This document shows positions 1-5,528 of a stretch of 5,528 nt of DNA, piece by piece. Position numbers and translations under genes: made by a program. The stretch's first letter is position 1; each line of letters begins with the position of its first letter. Source of the stretch: Actinomycetes bacterium (GTDB lineage: Bacteria; Actinomycetota; Thermoleophilia; RBG-16-64-13); the NCBI GenBank assembly GCA_021815245.1, contig JAKAHF010000196.1, forward strand, positions 1-5,528, read 5' to 3'. The notes beneath the pieces were generated by a model. It made no database searches and had not been told where the DNA came from. It saw only the letters and a list, made by a program, of their open reading frames with translations.

Positions 1-477
1 TCGGCGCCTGAGCTCGCCGCCCTGTATGCCGAGCGCTGGGAGATCGAGTCCGCGCTCGACGAGCTCAAGACCCACCAGCGGGGGCCACGCCTGGTGCTGC
101 GCTCGCGCACGGTGGAGGGCGTCTACCAGGAGGCCTGGGGGTTCTGCTGCGTGCACTACGCGCTGCGGGCGCTCCTGGCGGCCGCCGCCGACGACGACCA
201 CCTCGATCCCGACCGGCTCTCCTTCACACGAGCCCTCCACGCCGCCCGGCGCAGCGTGCGCCAGGGGTCGTCCGGGGGCGTCGGACTGGCGCGTGCCGTG
301 CGACGGGCCATCGGCGAGATCCTGGCCTGCCTGCTCCCGCCGCGGCGGCTGCGCGCGGCGGCCCGGGTGGTCAAGCGCAAGATGTCGAAGTTCGGCGTCA
401 AGCGCGCCGTCCACCGCGCCTGGCCCTGCCCGACCCTCTCACCGGCCGATGCGGTCCGGGTGCTCGCTCCACCCTAA
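1..477 (+). CDS. IS4-family transposase, C-terminal part (partial)
   Basis: This is the C-terminal 158 residues of a DDE transposase, open at the left edge of the window and ending in TAA at 475-477. The decisive sign is a perfect IS4-family Y-x2-R-x3-E-x6-K signature: counting codons from base 1, Y9, R12, E16 and K23. E16 (bases 46-48) would be the third acidic residue of the DDE catalytic triad; the two aspartates must lie upstream, outside the window. Near the end the basic stretch VVKRKMSKFGVKR (codons 123-135) matches the tail usual in IS4-family enzymes. The protein would bind the IS ends and catalyse cut-and-paste transposition. A GTG at 94 could pose as a start, but the frame is open and family-like upstream of it and the YREK signature lies before it, so it is internal. 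This stretch is visibly richer in GC than the genes from 1399 on, fitting independent origin. Confidence 0.93.
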   Translation, partial: SAPELAALYAERWEIESALDELKTHQRGPRLVLRSRTVEGVYQEAWGFCCVHYALRALLAAAADDDHLDPDRLSFTRALHAARRSVRQGSSGGVGLARAVRRAIGEILACLLPPRRLRAAARVVKRKMSKFGVKRAVHRAWPCPTLSPADAVRVLAPP

Positions 478-492
478 GTTACTGGTATTGGG
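1..492 (+). mobile_element. Right end of an IS4-family insertion sequence
   Basis: The transposase reading frame stops at 477 and methyltransferase coding sequence is recognisable from about 496. The IS end must therefore lie within the few bases between. The segment 477-492 (AGTTACTGGTATTGGG) is the likely terminal inverted repeat. The left end, left repeat and target duplication are outside the window, so the exact boundary (about 487-497) cannot be fixed here. The transposase is transcribed toward the methyltransferase remnant. Confidence 0.7.
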
Positions 493-510
493 GCTAGACC
501 GGACGACCTT

Positions 511-1176
511 GTGCTGGACCCGTTCTGCGGCTGCGGCACTGCCGTGATCGCCGCGCAGAGGCTCGGCCGCCGGTGGGTCGGCATCGACGTCACGCACCTC
601 TCCATCGCGGTCATGCGAGCTCGGCTCCGCGACTCGTTCCCGGCGCTCGGCGAGGTCAAGGTGATTGGCCAACCGAACGACGTAGAGGGCGCTCGGATGC
701 TGGCCGCCCAGAGCCTCGAAGGCCGGTACGAGTTCCAGTACTGGGCGCTCTCCCTGATCGACGCGCAGTCGGTCGGGGACCGCAAGAAGGGCGCGGACTC
801 CGGGATCGACGGGCGCATCACCTTCACCGACGCCGGAGGTCAGGTTCGCCCGGTGCTCGTGTCCGTCAAGTCCGGGCATGTCAACGTCGCGCAGGTCCGC
901 GATCTCATCGGGACGATGCAGCGCGAGGGCGCTCCGCTCGGCGTGTTCCTGACGTTGGAGGAGCCGTCCAAGCCTATGCTCGTGGAGTCATCGGGGGCGG
1001 GCGTCTTCTACTCCGAGCTTTCCAAGCGGGAGTACCCGCGGGTGCAGATCTTCACGATCCGCGAGCTCCTCGACGGGCGGCGGCGGTCCCTCCCGCTCCT
1101 CGTGCTCCCGATCTACCAGCAGGCGGAGCGCGTCGAGAAGAAGGCTGCCGAGCAGCAGGGGGAGTTGTTCGGGTAG
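511..1176 (+). CDS. 5'-truncated DNA methyltransferase fused to a Mrr-like PD-(D/E)XK endonuclease domain
   Basis: The frame from GTG 511 gives 221 residues. Residues 3-10 are DPFCGCGT, the SAM-binding motif I of amino-methyltransferases, followed by the usual RRWVGID (20-26) and a helix. In beta-class enzymes motif I lies near the C-terminus and catalytic motif IV (DPPY-type) lies before it; that part is absent, replaced by the IS end. In-frame codons 496-510 (RPDDL) also look like native methyltransferase sequence, so GTG 511 is only the first possible start, with a weak GGA 8 nt upstream. Residues about 70-165 resemble the PD-(D/E)XK domain appended to a family of site-specific methyltransferases: FQYWAL (75-80), KKGADSGIDG with D100, then VLVSVKSG with K120. 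The nuclease half looks intact while the methylase half cannot be active, so this is probably a remnant. It could still make an orphan nuclease domain if translated. A 222-bp gap follows. Confidence 0.8.
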   Translation: MLDPFCGCGTAVIAAQRLGRRWVGIDVTHLSIAVMRARLRDSFPALGEVKVIGQPNDVEGARMLAAQSLEGRYEFQYWALSLIDAQSVGDRKKGADSGIDGRITFTDAGGQVRPVLVSVKSGHVNVAQVRDLIGTMQREGAPLGVFLTLEEPSKPMLVESSGAGVFYSELSKREYPRVQIFTIRELLDGRRRSLPLLVLPIYQQAERVEKKAAEQQGELFG

Positions 1177-1186
1177 ACGGTCCTCC

Positions 1187-1213
1187 GGATCGCGCTGGTC
1201 AGGTGGGCGATCC
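1187..1213. repeat. 7-bp inverted repeat GGATCGC...GCGATCC
   Basis: The arms GGATCGC (1187-1193) and GCGATCC (1207-1213) are perfect reverse complements with a 13-nt loop, 10 nt after the methyltransferase stop. It could form a hairpin that ends that transcript. There is no T-run, so it is not a standard intrinsic terminator; an operator is the other possibility. A repeat this size can also arise by chance. Confidence 0.35.
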
Positions 1214-1245
1214 TAATACAGTCAACAACCGATGGCCCCAATCGC

Positions 1246-1278
1246 AAGGACCGCGTCTCCGCCCGGAATGGGGTCCTT
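1246..1278. repeat. 7-bp inverted repeat AAGGACC...GGTCCTT
   Basis: The arms AAGGACC (1246-1252) and GGTCCTT (1272-1278) are perfect reverse complements with a 19-nt spacer, about 110 nt before the -10 box of the ATPase operon. A dyad site for a dimeric regulator or a weak hairpin are both possible; nothing else in the sequence decides between them. Confidence 0.3.
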
Positions 1279-1386
1279 CTGAGGCGCCGATCCTCGATGG
1301 CCGATCGAGTCTGTCACTTGCATCGTCGGCATCTGTGCCCGAAGGAACGCCTGTCTCGCCGGCCCTCACTGGGTAGGTCCGCTCGG

Positions 1387-1398
1387 TAGACTGCATCC
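1387..1398 (+). promoter_or_regulatory. Candidate -10 element for a leaderless transcript
   Basis: TAGACT at 1387-1392 fits the actinobacterial -10 consensus TANNNT. The GTG at 1399 begins exactly 6 nt after it, where transcription would be expected to start. No Shine-Dalgarno-like purine run lies close before the GTG, which supports leaderless translation. No good -35 (TTGACA-like) is seen at the usual spacing; 1363-1369 reads CCCTCAC. Confidence 0.5.
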
Positions 1399-3888
1399 GT
1401 GGATGCGAATGGGTTTCTCAGCACTCTGCGCCAGGACATCCTCGAACCCGGCGATGTCGTAGACGTTCGCTCGCTCAACGAGGCCATGCACGGGTTGGGC
1501 CCGGCGATTAGTCGCCTCGAGTCAGCTCCTGACGATCTCGCCGGGCTGCTGCAGTCCCGCGAGGGGACCACGTTAGCCGCACTGTTGCTCGGAGTTCAGC
1601 CCACGGAGCTCGTCAGGCACAGCAACGAGGCACTCTCCGAGCTCCAGCGATGGCAGCAATGGACCCTGGGAGCTCCACTCTCAGGAGTCGTCGTCGGTCT
1701 TCTGCTCAAAGACGCTCAGTCTTCCCGATCCCGCCGTCGCCGCACCAAGCTGGTTGACCTCGTCAATGACGCGCTCGTGACACTCGCTGGCAACCGACCG
1801 GAGTTCTCGGTCAGTTCCAACGAGTGGCTGCCGCAGGCTCGTCGGAGCTTCGACTTCGTGGTCTCCGAGCGGGGGGAGCCCATTCTTGCCGTGCTTGTGA
1901 TCTTTCAAACGCGGGCAGGTGGCCGCCAGACGGAGATATTTCAAGGTCTTCCTGAGCTTCAGTCAACCCTCATTCGCAACGGCCTCGTGCTTGCAGTGGT
2001 GGCGGACGGGCCTGGGTTTCTGAACATGAGCCAGGTTGTGCGACGAGTAGCCCCGCGTCTCCAGCATCTGATGAACGTCACCGGGCTTCGTTCGGGCGAG
2101 CTGGCGGAGGCAGCGCACCGCGCTGGGAGAGTGCATCGGGGCGAGCTCAAGATCGGGGATCCTCAAAGCGAGGAGCTGCTCGACCGGGTCGCACTCGTCG
2201 CCCTTCGATCCGGCCGCCCCGTAACGGCAAGCCTACTGAACGCCCCGATCGACGCGACCGAGTCATTCCTTCTTCGGTTCTCCACTAACCACCCTGCATA
2301 CGACCTCCGGACCGTCGAGGGTCAGGGTCTGATAGCCGATGCCTCCCAACAGCTCAACGAGATCGGGCTGCTAGCCGCTCGCGGGGAATCATCCAGCCGC
2401 TCAGTCCTGTCCCTGCTGGTCGACCGTCTCGGCTACGGTCATCAACTCGTGTCGACCCGGGATCACTTGCTGGTGCAGGGCCTGGAAATGCGCGACTCAA
2501 GGCTGCGACTTCCCTCGCCGCTCCCCGTCTTCGAAATCCACGCGGGACGTTTGCGAGATAGGAGCGAGCTGATCGAGAGCATCGATGAGGTGCTCAGGAC
2601 CGGGCCGCTTGTTGCTCGGCTTGCGGTCGTAATCGACCTGGTGGATCCCGATGCGGCTCGGAGATCGGCCGCGGGATCGGGGCGGACGATGCGACCGCAG
2701 CTGGCGGTTCTCGGGCATGAAGATGTAGCCGAGATCTTGTTGCGCCGACGGGCCGAGGGGCGCGAGTTCTTCATTCGTAGGATTGTGGAGAGCGTTGACC
2801 TCCGACTCGTCTCGCCCTTCGTGAGTGAGGGCCCAGCACCCGAGTCGATGTTCTTCGGGCGTGAGACGGAGATCCGCCGCATCATGGAACAGGCCGGCCG
2901 GCAGAGCTTCGCGCTCGTCGGTGGGAGGAAGGCGGGCAAGACTTCCATCCTGCGGCGCCTCGAAGCGCTTCTGCGGGATCGGCTTGCAGTCGTCGCGTTG
3001 GATTGCCAGGCTCACCCGGATCGTGCCGATTTCTTGCGCCATGTGCTGGCACAGATGCCACATCCGCCGGAGATTGGCCCAGCGGAGCTCATCCAGAGTT
3101 CGGAACGGGTCCTCGCCACCTTCGTCGAGCAGGTCCTCGGGAGGAGCCGTGGCGTTATCCTCCTCGACGAAGTCGATGAGCTCTTCCTCAGCGACTCGAC
3201 GTCGACCACGCATCCTCATGTGCTGTCCCGGGCGTTTCGATCGTTGGCGCAGGTTGGAATGGCTGCTGTCGTCGTCACCGGAGAGCGAGCTCTGTACCGA
3301 CTGACTCGTGATCCCTCTTCGCCCCACTGGAACTTTTGCACGCCGGTCGTGATTGGGCCGCTGTCGACCACCGCGGCAGAGAGCCTGCTGGTTGAGCCAA
3401 TGGAGACGATGGGGATCAGCGTCGACTCTGACGCGGTCCAGTTGGCGCTGCAAAGGACGGCGCGTCATCCGAACTTGCTGCAGTACCTCGGCGACAGAGT
3501 AGTCGACGCCCTGGCTCCGCAGAGCGCGAAGGGCGAACGCCTTGAACTCCACGCTGGCACGATCCGGGACGTCGTTGACACAGGCACGTACCAGAACCGC
3601 TTCTTGTCGACGTTCTGGAGCCAAGCAACGACGCTAGAGAAGATCGTCTCGCTCCGACTCGCAACGTCAACGCCCCTCACAGTTGATGAGCTGACGGAGG
3701 AAGTCCGTACTTCCGTGCCCTCACTCCGACCCAGTGACATTTTGGAAGCGGTGCAGTTCCTCGAACTCTACACGATCGCTATCAATACCCCGTCCGGCTG
3801 GATACTTCGAGAGCCTGCATTTGAGACCTATCTGGGTAGCGTTCGCGGAAGCGCGGTCGCACGTCAATGGCTGGACGAACTTGCGTGA
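1399..3888 (+). CDS. STAND/AAA-type ATPase with N-terminal degenerate DpnII-like nuclease domain (829 aa)
   Basis: Start GTG 1399 is chosen because it lies 6 nt after a TANNNT box; the next Met is residue 30. Domains in order: (a) residues about 95-225 resemble DpnII/MboI-type type II restriction enzymes. GVVVGL (96-101) matches their GVEVGL, then FDFVV (151-155, D152), an IFQTRAGGRQTE stretch (168-179) matching the NFY..GGSK..E block, and ADGPGF (202-207) matching TDGxGW. The glutamate expected at 166 is Leu, Asn 168 is Ile, and the GGSK lysine is Arg176, so catalysis is doubtful. (b) 230-480 is unassigned alpha/beta sequence. (c) FFGRETE (485-491) opens the ATPase: Walker A GGRKAGKT (508-515), Walker B GVILLDEVDELF (585-596) and a STAND-like RHPNLLQ (689-695). 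(d) About 745-818 looks like a winged helix. No membrane segment or signal peptide is seen, so it should be cytoplasmic. It overlaps the next gene by 4 nt. Role as an NTP-driven sensor or switch in defence is inferred; ATPase confidence is high, DpnII-like assignment moderate. Confidence 0.88.
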   Translation: MDANGFLSTLRQDILEPGDVVDVRSLNEAMHGLGPAISRLESAPDDLAGLLQSREGTTLAALLLGVQPTELVRHSNEALSELQRWQQWTLGAPLSGVVVGLLLKDAQSSRSRRRRTKLVDLVNDALVTLAGNRPEFSVSSNEWLPQARRSFDFVVSERGEPILAVLVIFQTRAGGRQTEIFQGLPELQSTLIRNGLVLAVVADGPGFLNMSQVVRRVAPRLQHLMNVTGLRSGELAEAAHRAGRVHRGELKIGDPQSEELLDRVALVALRSGRPVTASLLNAPIDATESFLLRFSTNHPAYDLRTVEGQGLIADASQQLNEIGLLAARGESSSRSVLSLLVDRLGYGHQLVSTRDHLLVQGLEMRDSRLRLPSPLPVFEIHAGRLRDRSELIESIDEVLRTGPLVARLAVVIDLVDPDAARRSAAGSGRTMRPQLAVLGHEDVAEILLRRRAEGREFFIRRIVESVDLRLVSPFVSEGPAPESMFFGRETEIRRIMEQAGRQSFALVGGRKAGKTSILRRLEALLRDRLAVVALDCQAHPDRADFLRHVLAQMPHPPEIGPAELIQSSERVLATFVEQVLGRSRGVILLDEVDELFLSDSTSTTHPHVLSRAFRSLAQVGMAAVVVTGERALYRLTRDPSSPHWNFCTPVVIGPLSTTAAESLLVEPMETMGISVDSDAVQLALQRTARHPNLLQYLGDRVVDALAPQSAKGERLELHAGTIRDVVDTGTYQNRFLSTFWSQATTLEKIVSLRLATSTPLTVDELTEEVRTSVPSLRPSDILEAVQFLELYTIAINTPSGWILREPAFETYLGSVRGSAVARQWLDELA

Positions 3889-5408
3889 GCGATCTCGTCC
3901 TGTACGGGCCACTGCGACCTGACTTCCCGACGCGGATTGATCGGGCGCTGGACCATAGCCTGCTCGATGCGGTCAACCGCGGACGGTATGGGAACCTCAC
4001 CGGCGGCCGCCAGAAAGGGAAGACCACAACCCTGCTTTGGCTGAGGCAGGCGCTGCTGGACCAGGGCGCAGCTAGCGCCTACGTCGACCTTTCGCCTCTC
4101 GGAGAGACGGAATCTTCCCCCGAGGATTGGATTCGGCTAGTGGCATCATCTGTCAACGACTCTCTGATGCCATCGGTGCTGCGAGGGAGATCCGCGCCGT
4201 TGGCCTCCGATTTTCCCGCACTCCAGGCCTTCTTCGTCGACGTTGCGGTAGCGTCTCCTCAGCGCCCAGCAGTCTTGATCTTCGACGAGGTTTCCGCAGT
4301 CCCGGATGAATTCCGGCGCCCCTTCTTCTACGGCATCCGGGCGCTCTACAACATGCGCTCCGACGTCGGGAGACCAGATGGCGTCGAGCAGCTGCTGTTT
4401 GTGTTTGGCGGCTCATTTGATCCCGACCGACTGATCCCTGAAACACCGAACTCGCCGTTCAATGTAGCCGAAACAATAGCCGTCTCCGATTTCGACTACG
4501 GAATCGCCGAGACGCGGAGCACGCTGGCTCTGGCGGGATCTCACCTCGATCCGGAGAGCGTGCTTGATCTCACGGCCGGCCACCCATACCTCACGAACCT
4601 CGTCGCTAGCTTGCGGCCGGCCCCTCGGGCTGCCGACATTCCAGGGTTGCTCCTCGCCCGAGGCGATCTGAACCTGGCGTACGTCGCGCGGACCCTGCGA
4701 GAGTCCCCGGCGCTCCGGATGGTGGCATGCCGGATCGCAGCCGGCGAGGAGGTCCCGTACGTACCCGGGATCGATCCTGCGCTGGCAGACCTCGCGGTCC
4801 TCGGCTTGATCAAGCCGGACGGCGGGAACCGGGCGTGCATCAGCGGGCGTCTTTACCTAGAAGTCCTCAGGCACCTCTGCGCAGACATACATGCCACGGG
4901 CGAGCCTGCGAGGCCCCGTGCCGGTCCCCTGGATTTCGTCGCGCCGGACGGGTTCCGGCGGCACCTCGAGACCCTGCTTTCATTTGCCGACGAGAGTGCG
5001 GCCAGGTACCCGGCGCTAGGGGCCGCATGTGTAGGCGCAGTTGTGGAAGGTGCGCTTCTCGCGGCGCTCGAGCAACGCGACGATCTGCCTGCCCTGGCGG
5101 AGAGTCTGAATAGGGAGATACAGGAAGGGCGCGTTGACGGAGGGCTCAAGTTCCAGAGCCCAGACCTGCCCGTCGATCGATGGACCCTGGCACAGATGAT
5201 CGAGGTGGCTCGCATCTGCGGGATGGTCTCGAAGCCGTCGTCACAGGTGTCGCACGGTATTCGTGGATGGCGGAATCTCGTCCATCCCGCCGAAATGCGG
5301 AAGACCTATCCGGACGGTGTTCCGGCAGACGTTGCGGAGGCGTCGGTCGCGTCTGGACACCTGCTCTTGCGGGAGATTGGTGACGCCGTAACCCGTGGGC
5401 GAACCTGA
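3885..5408 (+). CDS. AAA_35-like ATPase with C-terminal HEPN/DUF4145-like helical domain (507 aa)
   Basis: I prefer GTG 3885 because it overlaps the upstream stop as GTGA, the classic coupling arrangement; ATG 3867 is also in frame and would add 6 residues and a 22-nt overlap. The N-terminal half matches the AAA-like (AAA_35, STAND-type) pattern: LYGPLRPDFPTRID at the start, Walker A GGRQKGKT (40-47), DLSPLG (68-73), Walker B AVLIFDE (129-135), the block GGSFDPDRLI...SPFNVAETI (175-198), and TAGHPYLTN (230-238). Residues about 265-332 read like a winged helix (LGLIKPDG, then ISGRLYLEVLRHL). Residues about 357-503 are helical, with the GAVVEGALLAAL segment (384-395) and IRGWRNLVHP (459-468) seen in HEPN/DUF4145-like proteins; R460 and H467 give R-x6-H, within HEPN RNase spacing. 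No membrane segment is seen. With the upstream ATPase it probably forms one functional unit. RNase activity is a hypothesis; RN..HP can also be structural only. Confidence 0.88.
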   Translation: MSDLVLYGPLRPDFPTRIDRALDHSLLDAVNRGRYGNLTGGRQKGKTTTLLWLRQALLDQGAASAYVDLSPLGETESSPEDWIRLVASSVNDSLMPSVLRGRSAPLASDFPALQAFFVDVAVASPQRPAVLIFDEVSAVPDEFRRPFFYGIRALYNMRSDVGRPDGVEQLLFVFGGSFDPDRLIPETPNSPFNVAETIAVSDFDYGIAETRSTLALAGSHLDPESVLDLTAGHPYLTNLVASLRPAPRAADIPGLLLARGDLNLAYVARTLRESPALRMVACRIAAGEEVPYVPGIDPALADLAVLGLIKPDGGNRACISGRLYLEVLRHLCADIHATGEPARPRAGPLDFVAPDGFRRHLETLLSFADESAARYPALGAACVGAVVEGALLAALEQRDDLPALAESLNREIQEGRVDGGLKFQSPDLPVDRWTLAQMIEVARICGMVSKPSSQVSHGIRGWRNLVHPAEMRKTYPDGVPADVAEASVASGHLLLREIGDAVTRGRT

Positions 5409-5528
5409 ACCACCTTCAACTCCCATGCGTCGACGTCGACCGCAAGGACCTCTTTCTGGCGCGGCCCGAGCAGGGGTGCCCCGCCGCACAGATCAGGCGC
5501 CAGCGCGACGCTGCCCTTTCGGCGCGGG
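5405..5528 (+). other. Downstream tail: coding-like stretch without a usual start (partial)
   Basis: After the TGA at 5406-5408 one frame (codons from 5405, open upstream only to 5384) runs to the window edge with G/C-rich third positions, reading LNHLQLPCVDVDRKDL and onward. It has no ATG, GTG or TTG within the window, so it may be a decayed or truncated gene, a gene using an unusual start, or chance. I do not recognise the product. No convincing terminator follows the ATPase pair here. Confidence 0.2.
5501..5513 (+). terminator. Short hairpin after the ATPase pair, weak terminator candidate
   Basis: CAGCG (5501-5505) and CGCTG (5509-5513) pair around a 3-nt loop, and the sequence continues CCCTTTC. 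The stem is only 5 bp and the T-run is 3, about 95 nt past the stop, so this is a weak candidate and could be chance in GC-rich DNA. Confidence 0.15.

Larger units (their letters stand above)
1177..1398. other. Intergenic region with inverted repeats and promoter
   Basis: I see no gene here; open frames across it are continuations of shadows. It holds two 7-bp inverted repeats (1187-1213 and 1246-1278), a short 6-bp one (CTCGAT/ATCGAG, 1293-1309), a TANNNT-like TACAGT at 1217-1222 and the better-placed TAGACT at 1387-1392. It separates the methyltransferase remnant from the ATPase pair, so the pair is probably transcribed from its own promoter. Confidence 0.6.

Noticed and set aside
439..879. 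Minus-strand open frame across the IS end and the methyltransferase remnant
   Set aside because: It crosses the junction of IS and host gene and is antisense to motif I and the nuclease domain, so it is a shadow.
573..1376. Plus-strand open frame of 267 aa running from the methyltransferase into the intergenic region
   Set aside because: It is out of frame with the recognisable methyltransferase-nuclease and has the Arg/Pro/Ala-rich composition of a shadow.
1177..1398. Four GATC sites in the intergenic region, the DpnII recognition sequence
   Set aside because: GATC is frequent throughout this window, so the density is only modestly raised, and the DpnII-like domain has lost likely catalytic residues; no specificity can be read from it.
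2497..3624. Long minus-strand open frame (375 aa) inside the first ATPase gene
   Set aside because: It lies antisense to a frame with clear Walker A and B motifs; its Arg/Pro/Ser-rich translation shows no domain and is typical of a GC-rich shadow.
3867..3884. ATG 3867 as the start of the second ATPase
   Set aside because: Possible, but the 4-nt GTGA overlap at 3885 is the more usual coupling layout and the recognisable domain begins just after it; kept as the alternative.
5429..5440. 12-bp perfect palindrome GTCGACGTCGAC
   Set aside because: A tandem SalI-like hexamer in GC-rich DNA with no loop and no second copy; not a terminator and no support as an operator.
1243..5450. 10-mer CGCAAGGACC present at 1243-1252 and 5441-5450, flanking the ATPase pair like an attachment repeat
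   Set aside because: Matches of 10 bases are expected by chance several times in a window this long, and the flanking bases do not match.

Overview
The window looks like the accessory part of a high-GC Gram-positive (actinobacterial) genome. The sequence is GC-rich throughout and two of the main coding regions use GTG starts. A TANNNT -10 box sits 6 nt ahead of one GTG, the usual layout of a leaderless actinobacterial transcript. No rRNA, tRNA, CRISPR or housekeeping gene is visible.

Layout, all on the + strand. (1) 1-477 is the 3' end of an IS4-family transposase, open at the left window edge; the right end of the insertion sequence lies just past its stop codon. (2) 511-1176 is the C-terminal half of a DNA methyltransferase fused to a PD-(D/E)XK (Mrr-like) endonuclease domain. 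The coding signal begins directly at the IS end, so the gene appears to have lost its N-terminal catalytic part (motif IV) to the insertion. (3) 1177-1398 is a non-coding stretch with two 7-bp inverted repeats and the candidate leaderless promoter. (4) 1399-3888 encodes an 829-aa protein: an N-terminal domain resembling DpnII/MboI-type restriction enzymes but with apparently replaced catalytic residues, an unassigned middle, a STAND/AAA-type ATPase and a C-terminal winged helix. (5) 3885-5408 overlaps it by 4 nt (GTGA) and encodes a 507-aa AAA_35-like ATPase with a winged-helix-like segment and a C-terminal helical domain ending in a HEPN/DUF4145-like RN..HP motif. (6) The last 120 bases hold no recognised gene, only a coding-looking stretch without a usual start.

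Interpretation. The two ATPase genes form a tight, translationally coupled pair with their own promoter, lying beside a restriction-modification remnant and an IS. This is the setting and domain vocabulary of anti-phage or conflict systems: a nuclease-fold sensor or DNA binder, NTP-driven STAND switches and a possible HEPN RNase effector. I know of no named system with this exact two-gene composition. The defence role is inference; the domain calls come from motifs read by eye.
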